Shown here in pieces: positions 27,642-37,031 of a stretch of DNA of 64,000 nucleotides. Numbering within the stretch: position 1 is the first letter of the stretch; every line of letters begins with the position of its first letter. The stretch covers positions 45,487 through 109,486 of the forward strand of contig JAFKGL010000013.1 of the NCBI GenBank assembly GCA_017307065.1. Reading direction: 5' to 3'. The position numbers were made by a program, and so were the translations under genes. This DNA is from Candidatus Paracaedimonas acanthamoebae. GTDB taxonomy: Bacteria; Pseudomonadota; Alphaproteobacteria; Caedimonadales; Caedimonadaceae. The notes beneath the pieces are model-generated. The model did no database searches. It was given only the letters and a program-made list of their open reading frames with translations, and was not told the origin of the DNA.

Positions 27642-29915
27642 GTGATTTTTACTCAACATTTCAAGAGGATTTTGGTTGTTTTCTCAATCTTTTGTACGTC
27701 ATTGCTTCATACGACGAATGTTTGTGCTTCTGATGATTCAAGTGAAGAAAATGAAGGACCTCCCACAAAAAAAAGAAAACTAAAGGAAAATACCGATAGT
27801 AATGAAGGGATTATTCATATAGTTGATTCCCCGGACACGAAGCCCAGCCCTGTAGTTCCTAGTAATCCCACTTTACCTGAATTAGACACAACAGCGGTTA
27901 CATCGCCGATCCTTTCGACTCTGCCCTCAACTCTCCAAACTCCTTTCACCTCAGTTGCGCCAAAAAAAATAACTATTACAGATTGGCTCAAGGCAGCACC
28001 TTCTATGCCCCTATATGAAGAAGAAGTTATTGTTCCTAAAAGTATGCCCTTAAAGGATTCATTTTATATTTTTAACGTGGGACAAGGTAATTCTCAGTTG
28101 GCAATGTATGTTGAAGGGCCGGGAGAAGCTTTTGCAGTTCTTTATGATGGTGGAACCTCAGCAGAAACCGTTAATAGTAAAGTTTTAAAAATACAATCGT
28201 CCAATAAAGAATCTAAACCTTTTTTGATGAAAAAAACAGAATTATCTCAACCATCAAAGCCAAGTGTTCCGGATTCTCTTAAGCTTCCTCTCGCAACATT
28301 ATTAGAAGAAAAAGCGTCTCCTGAACATACGACAAATATGGAATCAACCGAAGGAAGTCTAGAAAGTTCTGACAATAGTTTTAGTAATGACGCAGATACA
28401 GAAAATCCTGAAAATCCTATAACATTAAATATTAAAAATACTCTAAAAACAGTAAAAAATTTATTTGTGGTTTTATCTCATCCTGATAAAGATCATATTA
28501 ACTTAATTAAAGACTCTTTATCCACGACTATAAATGTTTTATTTATACTGTGTGGAAATTTTTTTGCTGAAAATGATAAAGAAGATCTAAAGAAAGATAT
28601 TAAGGAACTCTTTAGTTTTATATCAACTAGAATGCGCTCACATCCAGCAAAAACACACTTTACTTTTCCTTATTTTTGGCCTTCAGATCTTAAGACACCT
28701 TATTCCACTTTAAACTATCAGGAGATTAAAGATTTTCTGTTAACTTATCACCCTTCAAATAAGCATCCTCTAGGAAGCGACACTTATCTGCCAAAAATGT
28801 TCCAAGGAAACTTCTCAATCTTCTTACAAACAATGCAAGCTATAGATCCTCAAAACACTACAGAGAATCCTTTTTGGGTAAATTTTTTAAATGATGAGCG
28901 TTTACAGAATATTTATATTTGGCTCATGAATCAAATATCTGATAATATTAACAATCATTCACCTGTTATTTCTTTTCGTATGCCTAATCTAGAAAAAACA
29001 TTCATTTGCACAGGAGATGCAGGTCCTGAAGTTTTTCTAAAAATCCAAAAGAAAATTAGCAAGCAGATTGCTATTCAGCCAGCTAACAAATCTACTTCAG
29101 GGGAATCTATGTTAGATGATGAACCTATCACTATACCTGCAGAAGAACTGATGAGAGTTAGGGTTGATGCTCATCTCCATGGACAGATTCCTTATATTAT
29201 TATGTTAATGTTACCTCATCATGGTGCTGAAAAAAATCTTTCATATTCAATGTTAGATTTATTTGCTCCCCACGTATTGGGGATTTCTGCAGGTGCAGGA
29301 TCGATGTATCGGCATCCATCCACCGATCTTATCAAATTATATAAAAAAGCTTATAAAGAAAAAGCTCATCTTCAAAAAAGAAAAAAAGAGCTATGGGAAC
29401 ATTATGAGCTTCAAGTCGCACATCGTTATCTCACATTTAAAGACGAAGAAAAAACAAAGGAAAGTAAAAAACCAGTTGTTTGTGCAAGATTAAATCGTTT
29501 ACAGGAAACTAAACTTCCTATCCTTTCTACTGGGATAGCAGGAACAATTAATGTCACAAAAGAAGGTTTTTATAGCCAATTTACTGATCATTTTCAATTT
29601 ACTGACCAAATATATTCTTTAGTATTCTCAGAGGCTATTTGCATACATGATCCTGCAAGTACAAAGGTTACTGATGACTCCATTGAAATTATAGAAAAAG
29701 GGCAAAAATTTTATATATCCCCTAATATATTAAAGATAAAATATGAGGGTAGAGTTTTTAAAAAGAACGAGCCTACAAAATTGTTGGGAAAAAAAGTTTT
29801 TCTCTCTGAGGATGGGGAACAACTATTAGTTTCCCTTGACATAAAACAGAAGGGAAGTGATAGTAAAAGTATACAAAAGCTTTATCTAGGTCATAAAGTA
29901 ATAATAGATAATTAA
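27642..29915 (+). CDS. Exported metallo-beta-lactamase-fold (ComEC-like) hydrolase
   Basis: A 757-residue protein starting at GTG 27642. A Sec signal peptide (LVVFSIFCTSLLHTTNVCAS) ends about residue 30. The next 100 residues are Ser/Pro/Thr-rich and begin with PPTKKRKLKE (residues 40-49), resembling a nuclear localisation signal. The MBL domain opens with FNVGQGNSQLAMYVEG (about 143), carries the metal motif VVLSHPDKDHINLI (about 276), has a CTGDAG strand (about 455), PHHGAEKNLS (about 524) and closes with GISAGAGSMYRHPST, the order seen in ComEC and secreted competence-like hydrolases. A disordered insert of about 90 residues separates strands one and two. It likely hydrolyses a phosphodiester, perhaps nucleic acid. 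It is followed 13 bp later by a small exported protein. Confidence 0.8.
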   Translation: MIFTQHFKRILVVFSIFCTSLLHTTNVCASDDSSEENEGPPTKKRKLKENTDSNEGIIHIVDSPDTKPSPVVPSNPTLPELDTTAVTSPILSTLPSTLQTPFTSVAPKKITITDWLKAAPSMPLYEEEVIVPKSMPLKDSFYIFNVGQGNSQLAMYVEGPGEAFAVLYDGGTSAETVNSKVLKIQSSNKESKPFLMKKTELSQPSKPSVPDSLKLPLATLLEEKASPEHTTNMESTEGSLESSDNSFSNDADTENPENPITLNIKNTLKTVKNLFVVLSHPDKDHINLIKDSLSTTINVLFILCGNFFAENDKEDLKKDIKELFSFISTRMRSHPAKTHFTFPYFWPSDLKTPYSTLNYQEIKDFLLTYHPSNKHPLGSDTYLPKMFQGNFSIFLQTMQAIDPQNTTENPFWVNFLNDERLQNIYIWLMNQISDNINNHSPVISFRMPNLEKTFICTGDAGPEVFLKIQKKISKQIAIQPANKSTSGESMLDDEPITIPAEELMRVRVDAHLHGQIPYIIMLMLPHHGAEKNLSYSMLDLFAPHVLGISAGAGSMYRHPSTDLIKLYKKAYKEKAHLQKRKKELWEHYELQVAHRYLTFKDEEKTKESKKPVVCARLNRLQETKLPILSTGIAGTINVTKEGFYSQFTDHFQFTDQIYSLVFSEAICIHDPASTKVTDDSIEIIEKGQKFYISPNILKIKYEGRVFKKNEPTKLLGKKVFLSEDGEQLLVSLDIKQKGSDSKSIQKLYLGHKVIIDN

Positions 29916-29928
29916 GAAAGCCCTGATT

Positions 29929-30372
29929 ATGTGGAAAAAAGCCTTCATTTTTTTTGTTCTTTTTATAATCATTTCCATCAATAACGTACAGGCAAGTAAT
30001 CCAGTTTTACAATTAGATGAAGATGAAATTGATCAAAGAAGTTTTAGCCGTATATATAATAAGCTCGTGAATTTTTATCGACTCAACTCTGAGCAAGTCA
30101 CTAAACTTAATGCGCAAAAATTTTTTGAAGATCCTGAACATCCCTCAGCACTAGCCGAGCAGGCTCTTAAAGAAATTGAAAAAAATAGAAAAGCATCTAT
30201 TACTCAAAGCTACTTTAAAAATTATAATTTACTTAAATCTCATCTTTTGAAAATTCATGGATGTTTTAAGGAAGATCAGACGGCGGAAGATTTAGATGCC
30301 TCAAAAATTACTGATCTCCTTACTTACACAAATGGTTTATTCTTAATTCTTTACGGGCTGGGAGTTCGTTAA
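29929..30372 (+). CDS. Small exported protein of unknown function
   Basis: A 147-residue protein with a clear signal peptide (FIFFVLFIIISINNVQA, cleavage about residue 23). The mature part is helical and charged (QLDEDEIDQRSFSRIYNKL..., FFEDPEHPSALAEQALKEIEKN) with one cysteine (HGCFKED). I know no relative. It lies 13 bp after the MBL-fold gene and is probably cotranscribed and cosecreted; a chaperone, inhibitor or accessory role is possible but unproven. Confidence 0.7.
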   Translation: MWKKAFIFFVLFIIISINNVQASNPVLQLDEDEIDQRSFSRIYNKLVNFYRLNSEQVTKLNAQKFFEDPEHPSALAEQALKEIEKNRKASITQSYFKNYNLLKSHLLKIHGCFKEDQTAEDLDASKITDLLTYTNGLFLILYGLGVR

Positions 30373-30615
30373 AGGGTTTGAAACTCTAAATTTTGTGAAA
30401 TCATTACTTTAATGGGAATTGGTCTATTCTGGATATTTGGCTCATTTTGGATTAATATCTCAAAGAAAATAATAGTCAAAATTCAATATCTGTACCACGC
30501 CATTGACAATTAAAATTCTTTTAATAGTACGCTTTATTTAAGGCAAGCTTAACCAATTTTTAATCGATTTTTCTTATAATTATAGTAGGTCTATTACTTG
30601 GGTGAGGCCCTCATA

Positions 30616-31113
30616 ATGAGGAAAAATCTAAATAAATCAGGAAAAATTTTTTTCCACCGAATGTCTGATGAAAAAGGGGCGTCCGTTGTAGAATTTTCCT
30701 TGCTAGCGCCCCTTTTTATTTTCTTTATTTTCGCGGTCATTCAGATGGGAGCGGTGCTGACAATTGATAATGCATTAGAAGCCTCTATTCGGGAAGGGGC
30801 TCGTTACGGAATTACGGCTCAAGGAGGCTCTTCGCGCGATAGTCAGATTCGCAACGTCATTCAAACAATCGCCAAAAATTATAGTGGCGGGCTTATAAAC
30901 CCTAGTAATCTTATCATTACAATTAATTCTTATCCAACTTTCCAAGCTTTAGATGCCAATACATCGGCGTCAAATGGGGCAGGAACTGGGAATCAAGCTG
31001 TTAAATATCAAGTTCAGTATACATGGGATACGATATTTCCTATTTTTGGAAGTTCTAACTTAATTGTTTTAAAGGCACAAACACCGGTTATGAACGAAGG
31101 TTTTGAAAATTAA
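30616..31113 (+). CDS. tadE: TadE-like pseudopilin of the Tad locus
   Basis: About 165 residues from ATG 30616 (a TTG 18 bases upstream is less likely; GTGAGG at 30602-30607 serves the ATG). The region DEKGASVVEFSLLAPLFIFFIFAVIQMG is the TadE prepilin-like motif: G, then E five to six residues into a hydrophobic helix. TadE proteins are processed by the prepilin peptidase (cpaA here) and act as minor pilins. The rest is a short periplasmic domain. First gene of the rightward pilus row; a TATAAT at 30575-30580 may be its -10. Confidence 0.85.
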   Translation: MRKNLNKSGKIFFHRMSDEKGASVVEFSLLAPLFIFFIFAVIQMGAVLTIDNALEASIREGARYGITAQGGSSRDSQIRNVIQTIAKNYSGGLINPSNLIITINSYPTFQALDANTSASNGAGTGNQAVKYQVQYTWDTIFPIFGSSNLIVLKAQTPVMNEGFEN

Positions 31114-31123
31114 AGAGGATAAT

Positions 31124-31684
31124 GTGAAATTTTTAATTAATTTTTTTCGGAAAAAACAAGGGAATGTGATGATTGAATTTGCCCTTATTTTACCCCTTGT
31201 TTTTTTGCTGAGTGCGGGCGTGTTTGAGCTTGTGATGTTTACCTTGTTGAATAATAAACTTGCTCGAACAGCGGCGGTTTTTGGGGATGCCATTACGCGA
31301 GATAATATTAAGAAAAGTGAAATTACAGGACTTTTAAATACAGCACGCTCTTTTCTAAAGCCTTTTTTTGATTTCAATACAGGCGGGAGCATCGCTGTTA
31401 CTCAAGTTTATAATAGTGGTTTATCAACGGATCCATCGAAAATGGTTATTTCTTGGCAAGTCCCAATAAATGGTGCAACAAGTCGTTTGGGCACGGCGGG
31501 ATCTTATCCAAACAATATGCCTAATAATCTTAAGGTCTTGAATGATATGGCTGTTGTCGTGACAGAAGTCTTTTATCAATATAAGCCCATTATTTTTACA
31601 GGATTTATCTCAAATAAAACACTTTATCATACTTCTGTTTTTGTCCCGAGAGTCGGAAGCATGATTTCATTAGAGGCTGAGTGA
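31124..31684 (+). CDS. Second TadE-like pseudopilin
   Basis: About 186 residues from GTG 31124, chosen because AAAGAGGAT lies just upstream; a TTG at 31103 overlaps the preceding gene. FRKKQGNVMIEFALILPLVFLLSAG is again the TadE/F motif with the conserved Glu. The periplasmic part differs from the first TadE-like protein. It is 10 bp after that gene and its stop overlaps the GTG of the TadG-like gene, indicating coupling. Confidence 0.83.
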   Translation: MKFLINFFRKKQGNVMIEFALILPLVFLLSAGVFELVMFTLLNNKLARTAAVFGDAITRDNIKKSEITGLLNTARSFLKPFFDFNTGGSIAVTQVYNSGLSTDPSKMVISWQVPINGATSRLGTAGSYPNNMPNNLKVLNDMAVVVTEVFYQYKPIIFTGFISNKTLYHTSVFVPRVGSMISLEAE

Positions 31685-33099
31685 TAATGATAAGAGAATT
31701 AAAAAAATATATAAGAGAAATAAAGCGCAACGAAGACGGTGCTGTTTATATAATGTTTGCTTTTCTTCTTGTTCCTTTCATTATTTTTGCTGCAATTGCC
31801 ATTGAGGTTTCTCGGGCTTCTTATATTAATACCCAGTTAGCCTATGCTGCAGATGCGGCAGCACTTGCGGGAGCGCGCTATAACGTTAGTGATGTGCAGT
31901 CAAATGCAAGCAAAATATTTTATGCTAATTTTATTAATGGAACTCAGGATGTTAATGTCACACCGCAAATAAGTGTTTCTAGTGATCAAAAATTTGTGAC
32001 CGTTTCTGTTTCCGGCAGTATGCCAACCATTCTTGGAAAATTTGCAGATGTTTTATCACTTCAAGTTCATGCATTTTCGAAAGTTCAACGCTCATTTGAA
32101 GGGTTTGAAATGGCTCTTGTCTTAGATGTGACAGGGTCGATGGCTTCAAATGGAAAAATGACAGGTCTTAAGACTGCCGCCACAAATCTTATTACAACTA
32201 TTTATGGAATGGATAATACAAAAGAAAATATGGCGATCTCCATCGTGCCTTATGTGGCAGCTGTGAACATCGGGACCCAATACACGGCGTGGCTTTCTGA
32301 TCCCGCAACTGTCAATACATTCCCTAAAAAAGTTCCGTGGGAAGGATGCGTAAAAGCGGTTGATACAGGAAGCGTAATGGATAAAGATGATGCCCCTAGT
32401 TCAACTCGTAAATGGCCAGTTTACTATACGGAGTCAACTTATGGGAAATATGGCTCAAGTAAAGGCGATAATGATTGGGTTGCAAATTCTAATGGTACCG
32501 TGACGGTAAAGACGTCTATTGGGAGCGTAAAGATTGGCCCTAATAGAAGTTGTGGTCCTGCTATCATGCCTTTGACGAATAATCGCGATGCGCTTAAGGC
32601 CAAGATAGCAACATTTGAACCTGTCTATGGGGGGGGAACTTTTGGTAATTTAGGGCTTGTGTGGGGATGGAATACGATCTCACCTAAATGGAGCGGCTTA
32701 TGGAATGGTATTAGCCCGCAAGCTTATGATAAAATAACAAAATATGTTTTAATTATGACCGATGGTGAGAATAATTGGTACGATGAAAGTGGGTACCAAC
32801 CCGTTGGAGATCCTACAGCCTATGGACGTCTTCAGGATAATCTTCTTGGGACGACCACTATTTCACAAACAAGAACGAAAATAGATAATCGGTTAATAGA
32901 TTTATGCACTAAGATTAAGGCAGCGGGTATTCAGATATTTACGGTAACCTTTCAAGTGTCTGATTCACAAGCAAAAACGATTTATAAACAATGCGCCAGC
33001 AAAGCTGAATGGGCTTTTCAAGCTGAAAATTCAACTCAATTAAACACGTTCTTCAGTCAAATCGGAGAAACCGTCAAGAAAATTATTGTTGTTGAGTAA
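31681..33099 (+). CDS. tadG: TadG-like protein with von Willebrand A domain
   Basis: A 472-residue protein (GTG 31681, or ATG 31687). The N-terminal helix has the TadG signature NEDGAVYIMFAFLLVPFIIFAAIAIEVSRA. After a region of about 100 residues a VWA domain begins at FEMALVLDVTGSMASNGKM, with the MIDAS motif in the variant form D-x-T-G-S; the later TDGENNW matches the second metal-site strand. TadG and related proteins anchor the pilus assembly in the envelope or act as adhesins. Its last 60 bases overlap the end of the convergent tadD-like gene. Confidence 0.88.
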   Translation: MIMIRELKKYIREIKRNEDGAVYIMFAFLLVPFIIFAAIAIEVSRASYINTQLAYAADAAALAGARYNVSDVQSNASKIFYANFINGTQDVNVTPQISVSSDQKFVTVSVSGSMPTILGKFADVLSLQVHAFSKVQRSFEGFEMALVLDVTGSMASNGKMTGLKTAATNLITTIYGMDNTKENMAISIVPYVAAVNIGTQYTAWLSDPATVNTFPKKVPWEGCVKAVDTGSVMDKDDAPSSTRKWPVYYTESTYGKYGSSKGDNDWVANSNGTVTVKTSIGSVKIGPNRSCGPAIMPLTNNRDALKAKIATFEPVYGGGTFGNLGLVWGWNTISPKWSGLWNGISPQAYDKITKYVLIMTDGENNWYDESGYQPVGDPTAYGRLQDNLLGTTTISQTRTKIDNRLIDLCTKIKAAGIQIFTVTFQVSDSQAKTIYKQCASKAEWAFQAENSTQLNTFFSQIGETVKKIIVVE

Positions 33100-34065
33100 A
33101 GGTTCTTTTTTTTCGGATTTTAGAGGTTTTTTTGCGTCAGAATTTTTTGGCTGGATAGAAGGAGTTTCAGCGCTTTTTTGGGGAAGATTGAAACCTGCAG
33201 AAGAAGAATTTATCTGTTTTTTTGTGAGATTTTTCTTTTTATTTTTAAGAGGCTTACTCGATCCTTTTGGAGATTCTTGAGATTCAAGTTTTGAGGGTTT
33301 AATTGTTAAGGTTGAATTTTCTTGCGTACTAAGAGACGATAAGAAATTAATATTTTTTTGGATAGATTTTTGATCAAGGCCATCTTTAAAATATTGATTT
33401 GCTTTTTGGCTGTCACCTGCCAAGGCATAGGCCACTGCAAGATTATGTTTCACATTTGGCGTTGCCTTAGGATTTTGGCTTAATTTAGTTAGGTAATTAA
33501 TCCCTTCTTCAATTTTTCCTTCTAGAGCTAAAGATAAGCCCAAATTCGATTGAATGCTGATATTATTTTGCTCTATTTCAAGCGCTTTTTTATACCATAT
33601 TTGAGCTTGATGATGCTGACTTTTAAGGTCTGAACAAATACCCAAGCCGTTGAGAATAAGAGCATCTGTGGGGGCAATTTGATTCATTGTCTTATAAACA
33701 ATTTCACATTTCTCGCTTTTATTTGTCGCGATATAAATCTTTCCAAGGGCTTTTAAGGCAGGAAGATGTTGAGGATGAAGTTTTGTTGCTTCCTCAAGAA
33801 GTTGTATCGCTTCCTCTATTTTTCCTTCTTTAGTAAGCATTGTGGCAAGGCCAATCTGAGCGTCTACATGATCAGGAGAGGTCTCTAAAATTTGCTGATA
33901 AAGTTTTTTAGCCGTTGTAAAATCTTGAGATTTTTGCATCGATTCTGCAATTCTTAATAAAGAAGCTGAAGAACTATCGACATAGTTTTTTTCGTGATCT
34001 GCACACCCACACATTAATATTGAGGCAAGTAATAGAGGGGTAAAATTTTCGATCTTAAACTTCAT
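33040..34065 (-). CDS. tadD: TadD-like TPR lipoprotein
   Basis: A 341-residue protein with a lipobox near residue 20 (SILMCGCADHE), so outer-membrane or inner-membrane lipoprotein. Residues about 35-235 contain five or six TPR units (AKKLYQQILETSPDHVDAQIGLATML..., AQIWYKKALEIEQNNISIQSNLG). The C-terminal 100 residues are a Lys/Ser/Pro-rich linker. TadD acts as pilotin-like factor for the CpaC secretin. Unusually it is on the opposite strand to the other pilus genes and overlaps the tadG-like 3' end. Confidence 0.8.
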   Translation of the reverse strand: MKFKIENFTPLLLASILMCGCADHEKNYVDSSSASLLRIAESMQKSQDFTTAKKLYQQILETSPDHVDAQIGLATMLTKEGKIEEAIQLLEEATKLHPQHLPALKALGKIYIATNKSEKCEIVYKTMNQIAPTDALILNGLGICSDLKSQHHQAQIWYKKALEIEQNNISIQSNLGLSLALEGKIEEGINYLTKLSQNPKATPNVKHNLAVAYALAGDSQKANQYFKDGLDQKSIQKNINFLSSLSTQENSTLTIKPSKLESQESPKGSSKPLKNKKKNLTKKQINSSSAGFNLPQKSAETPSIQPKNSDAKKPLKSEKKEPLLNNNNFLDGFSDLTEERV

Positions 34066-34240
34066 TTATTTGGCCTTTATTTATTATTATAAGTAAGTAA
34101 TACATTATTTTGAAATAAAAATCTACTTTTCATATAATTCTATTGCATTAACAAAAATTTAATAAGTTGAAGGATATGGTTAATCACAATTTAAGTCAAC
34201 GTTAATTAAAAGTTTTGGAAATTAGGGGGAGAGATAAAAA

Positions 34241-34795
34241 GTGCAGACATTTTATATTATTTTTAGCCTGTTAGCTTGTTGTGCGGCAGTCTTTGATTTC
34301 CTCTTTTTTCGTATTCCCAATATAATTTGTATCCTTATGGTTTTGTGTTTCTTTATGGGAGGGGCTATTTTTTATCCTCTCGAAAGCATTACAGAGGCTG
34401 TTCTTTTGGCTTCAGGAACTCTAATAGTAAGTTTTTTACTCTATGCTGTTCGAGTATTTGGAGCCGGTGATGCAAAGCTTTTAGCGGCTTCTGCTTTGTG
34501 GTCAGAGAACTCAAATTTTCTTTTATTTATCTTGGCTACAAGTATTTTGGGATGTTTTTTAGGAATCTTTTATCTCAAATGGTCAGATGAAATAGATAAA
34601 ATTCGTCTAAAAATAAATATATTTTTAACTAAGTTTCTTCAGGATGGAATTCTGTGGACGTTTTATAAACGATATCAAGAATTGCCTTTTAAAGAAAGCC
34701 GTTCACCAGAAAGCAAAAAGGTAATTCTTCCTTATGGTGTCGCAATATGTGGGGGATGTTTCGTTATAACCTACATAAAAATTTGGGGGGCTTAA
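34241..34795 (+). CDS. cpaA: Prepilin peptidase CpaA/TadV (A24)
   Basis: A 184-residue membrane protein with about five segments. The two catalytic aspartates of A24 peptidases are seen: FDFLFFRIPN near residue 20 and the GAGDAKLLAA motif near residue 76. It cleaves the leader of Flp prepilins and TadE/F-like proteins. The start is GTG 34241 with GGGGGAGA upstream. The C-terminal tail is longer than in short TadV proteins. It leads the cpaBCDEF-tadBC row, separated by one base from cpaB. Confidence 0.88.
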   Translation: MQTFYIIFSLLACCAAVFDFLFFRIPNIICILMVLCFFMGGAIFYPLESITEAVLLASGTLIVSFLLYAVRVFGAGDAKLLAASALWSENSNFLLFILATSILGCFLGIFYLKWSDEIDKIRLKINIFLTKFLQDGILWTFYKRYQELPFKESRSPESKKVILPYGVAICGGCFVITYIKIWGA

Positions 34796-34796
34796 A

Positions 34797-35591
34797 ATGA
34801 GATCTAAAAGTATATTACTCGTTCTGGGGTCCTTAGTTTTTGCTGTTTTACTGTCTTTGTTATTGCAAAGCTTTTTTAACAAGAATAATAAATCTGCCGC
34901 TAAAAAAGCCCAAGAGAATATAGTTCTTGTCTTAACAGCGCCGACAGAATTATCTCCTGGCACAATTATCTCTGTTGATAAACTTGTTTGGAAAGAATGG
35001 CCTACTGACGCTTTAAATCCGAATTATATTACAAAAGATAAAACAGAAGAATTAAAGACTCTTAATGGATCTACTGTAAGATTTGCGATCTTAGCTAATG
35101 AACCTGTTAAGCTCTCAAATGTTGTAAGTCCTGGAAAAAGCATCCTATCAGCTATTATTCGGACAGGGATGAGAGGCGTTACAATTCCTTTTTCAAAAAT
35201 AGCTAACGCTCCAGGTTTTATCGCTCCGGGAGATCTTATCGATGTTGTGATTCCTAAAAGGTCTCAAGAACGTGGTGAAGGATATTTTGGGCAAACAATC
35301 ATTAAAGGTGTTCGAATCCTTGCTGTAGATCGTTCTTTACAGAATGTTGATGGAAATAAATCAGATCAACCAAAAACAATGACGTTAGAAGTGACGGCTG
35401 ATCAGGCAGAAGATCTCGCAGCTTCGATCCGCGGCGGAGAAATTGTTATTAGTTTGCGCAGTGCTTTTAAGGGAACTTTAGATGAAAATGCGGCTCCTGT
35501 GAAAGTGGAGCAAGCCCCTGTGGATGATAAAATAAAACTTATAACAATGATCCGAGGAAAAGATAAATCTCAAGTTACTTTTAATGAATAG
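34797..35591 (+). CDS. cpaB: Flp pilus assembly protein CpaB/RcpC
   Basis: A 264-residue protein with one N-terminal membrane helix and an SAF domain (from about 47, LTAPTELSPGTIISVDKLVWKEWP), then RGVTIPFSKIANAPGFIAPGDLIDVVIP, the hallmark of CpaB. It is periplasmic and may guide or gate the secretin. The start is ATG 34797, next to the cpaA stop. Confidence 0.93.
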   Translation: MRSKSILLVLGSLVFAVLLSLLLQSFFNKNNKSAAKKAQENIVLVLTAPTELSPGTIISVDKLVWKEWPTDALNPNYITKDKTEELKTLNGSTVRFAILANEPVKLSNVVSPGKSILSAIIRTGMRGVTIPFSKIANAPGFIAPGDLIDVVIPKRSQERGEGYFGQTIIKGVRILAVDRSLQNVDGNKSDQPKTMTLEVTADQAEDLAASIRGGEIVISLRSAFKGTLDENAAPVKVEQAPVDDKIKLITMIRGKDKSQVTFNE

Positions 35592-35620
35592 AAGATATAA
35601 AATTAATAAAGGGATAAAAA

Positions 35621-37021
35621 ATGTATCATTTAATTAAGGCTAAAACAAAGCTCTTTATTTATATAGTTGGGTTTACATTTTTTATAAATAATGTGTACGC
35701 AATTAAAGAAATGATAATTGAACAGAATGTAGCAGAAACAATTCATCTCGAAGATCAAGTTACAGAGGTTTTTGTTGCAAATCCTGAGATTGCAGATGTT
35801 CAACTCAATAATCCTCGGGTTGCCTATGTTTTTGGAAATAAACCCGGTGTAACAACTATATTTGCGACCAATAAAGAAGGAAAGCTTATTTTACAGCTTC
35901 AACTCAAAGTCACGCATAATTTGGCGCAACTTAATCAAACCTTGAAAGCGCTTTATCCTTATGAAGATATTCAAACAATCTCAACGCCTGGTGGGGTTGT
36001 TTTAAATGGAAAAATATCGACACCTGAGACAGCAAAGAAGATTGTCGATGTTGCGGCAAAACATATTGGAACAAAAGATAACATTATCAACAATCTACAG
36101 ATTGGCACCAAGACACAAGTTTTATTGAAGGTAAAAATTGCTGAAGTCAGAAGATCAACCCTGAATAAATTAAATATCAATTGGTCATCTGCTATTAATT
36201 CTCCGGCTCATTTCACGTATGGTTTGATGACGGGACGAGCTCCTATTGTAAACGGTGTTTTTGATCGAAATAATGGAATACCTCAGTTATCAAGTGTAGG
36301 AGCAGGATTCAATGATGGGGTGAGTAATTTTAGCGCTTTGATTGATGCCTTAGATCAAGAAGGTTTGGGGACAATTTTAGCAGAACCAAACTTAATTGCG
36401 GTTTCAGGTGAGACAGCAAGCTTCTTGGCGGGAGGAGAATTTCCTTTTCCAGTTCCTCAAGATACCAATATTACCATTGAATTTAAGCAATTTGGTATAA
36501 GTCTTGCTTTTACACCTACAGTGCTTTCTGGGAATTCTATTAATTTAAGAGTTCGCCCAGAAGTAAGTGAATTAGATGATAGTAATGCTCTTGCGATCCC
36601 GGTAGGTACATCATCAGCTCCTGTGCGAGTTCCTGCTCTTAAAACAAGACGTGCAGAAACATCTGTCGAACTTGGCAGTGGTCAGAGTTTAGCAATTGCT
36701 GGACTTATTACAGCTAGTACAGCAAATGCGTATTCTCAACTTCCTGGATTTGGAGATATTCCAGTTTTAGGTGCTCTCTTTAGATCGACTGATTTCAAGC
36801 GTGAACAGAGTGAACTTGTAATCATTGTGACTCCTTACATTGTGGAACCTAATTCAGATCCAAAAGCACTTCAATTACCAACAGATGGTATAAAATATGC
36901 TTCTAATTTGGAAACACTTTTTATGAAAAGACTTAACCGAAAAAATGTAAGACCAGATCAAGATGGTAAAGAAATTTCCGAGCATCAGCTCTTTGGTGTT
37001 GCTGGTTTTAACGTAGAATAA
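35621..37021 (+). CDS. cpaC: Secretin CpaC/RcpA
   Basis: A 466-residue outer-membrane secretin for the Flp pilus. After a signal peptide (ending near residue 28, NNVYA) comes a pilus-type N-terminal domain (VTEVFVANPEIADVQLNNP), a BON-like segment (TPGGVVLNGKIS), and the secretin core (ILAEPNLIAVSGETASFLAGGEFPFPVP; ELGSGQSLAIAGLI; QLPGFGDIPVLGALFRS). All family motifs are intact. 29 bp after cpaB. Confidence 0.95.
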   Translation: MYHLIKAKTKLFIYIVGFTFFINNVYAIKEMIIEQNVAETIHLEDQVTEVFVANPEIADVQLNNPRVAYVFGNKPGVTTIFATNKEGKLILQLQLKVTHNLAQLNQTLKALYPYEDIQTISTPGGVVLNGKISTPETAKKIVDVAAKHIGTKDNIINNLQIGTKTQVLLKVKIAEVRRSTLNKLNINWSSAINSPAHFTYGLMTGRAPIVNGVFDRNNGIPQLSSVGAGFNDGVSNFSALIDALDQEGLGTILAEPNLIAVSGETASFLAGGEFPFPVPQDTNITIEFKQFGISLAFTPTVLSGNSINLRVRPEVSELDDSNALAIPVGTSSAPVRVPALKTRRAETSVELGSGQSLAIAGLITASTANAYSQLPGFGDIPVLGALFRSTDFKREQSELVIIVTPYIVEPNSDPKALQLPTDGIKYASNLETLFMKRLNRKNVRPDQDGKEISEHQLFGVAGFNVE

Positions 37022-37031
37022 GAGGAATAAT

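Noticed and set aside
30412..30513. 33-codon hydrophobic frame just upstream of the Tad locus, considered as a Flp pilin
   Set aside because: It lacks the G/E prepilin motif and a ribosome-binding site.
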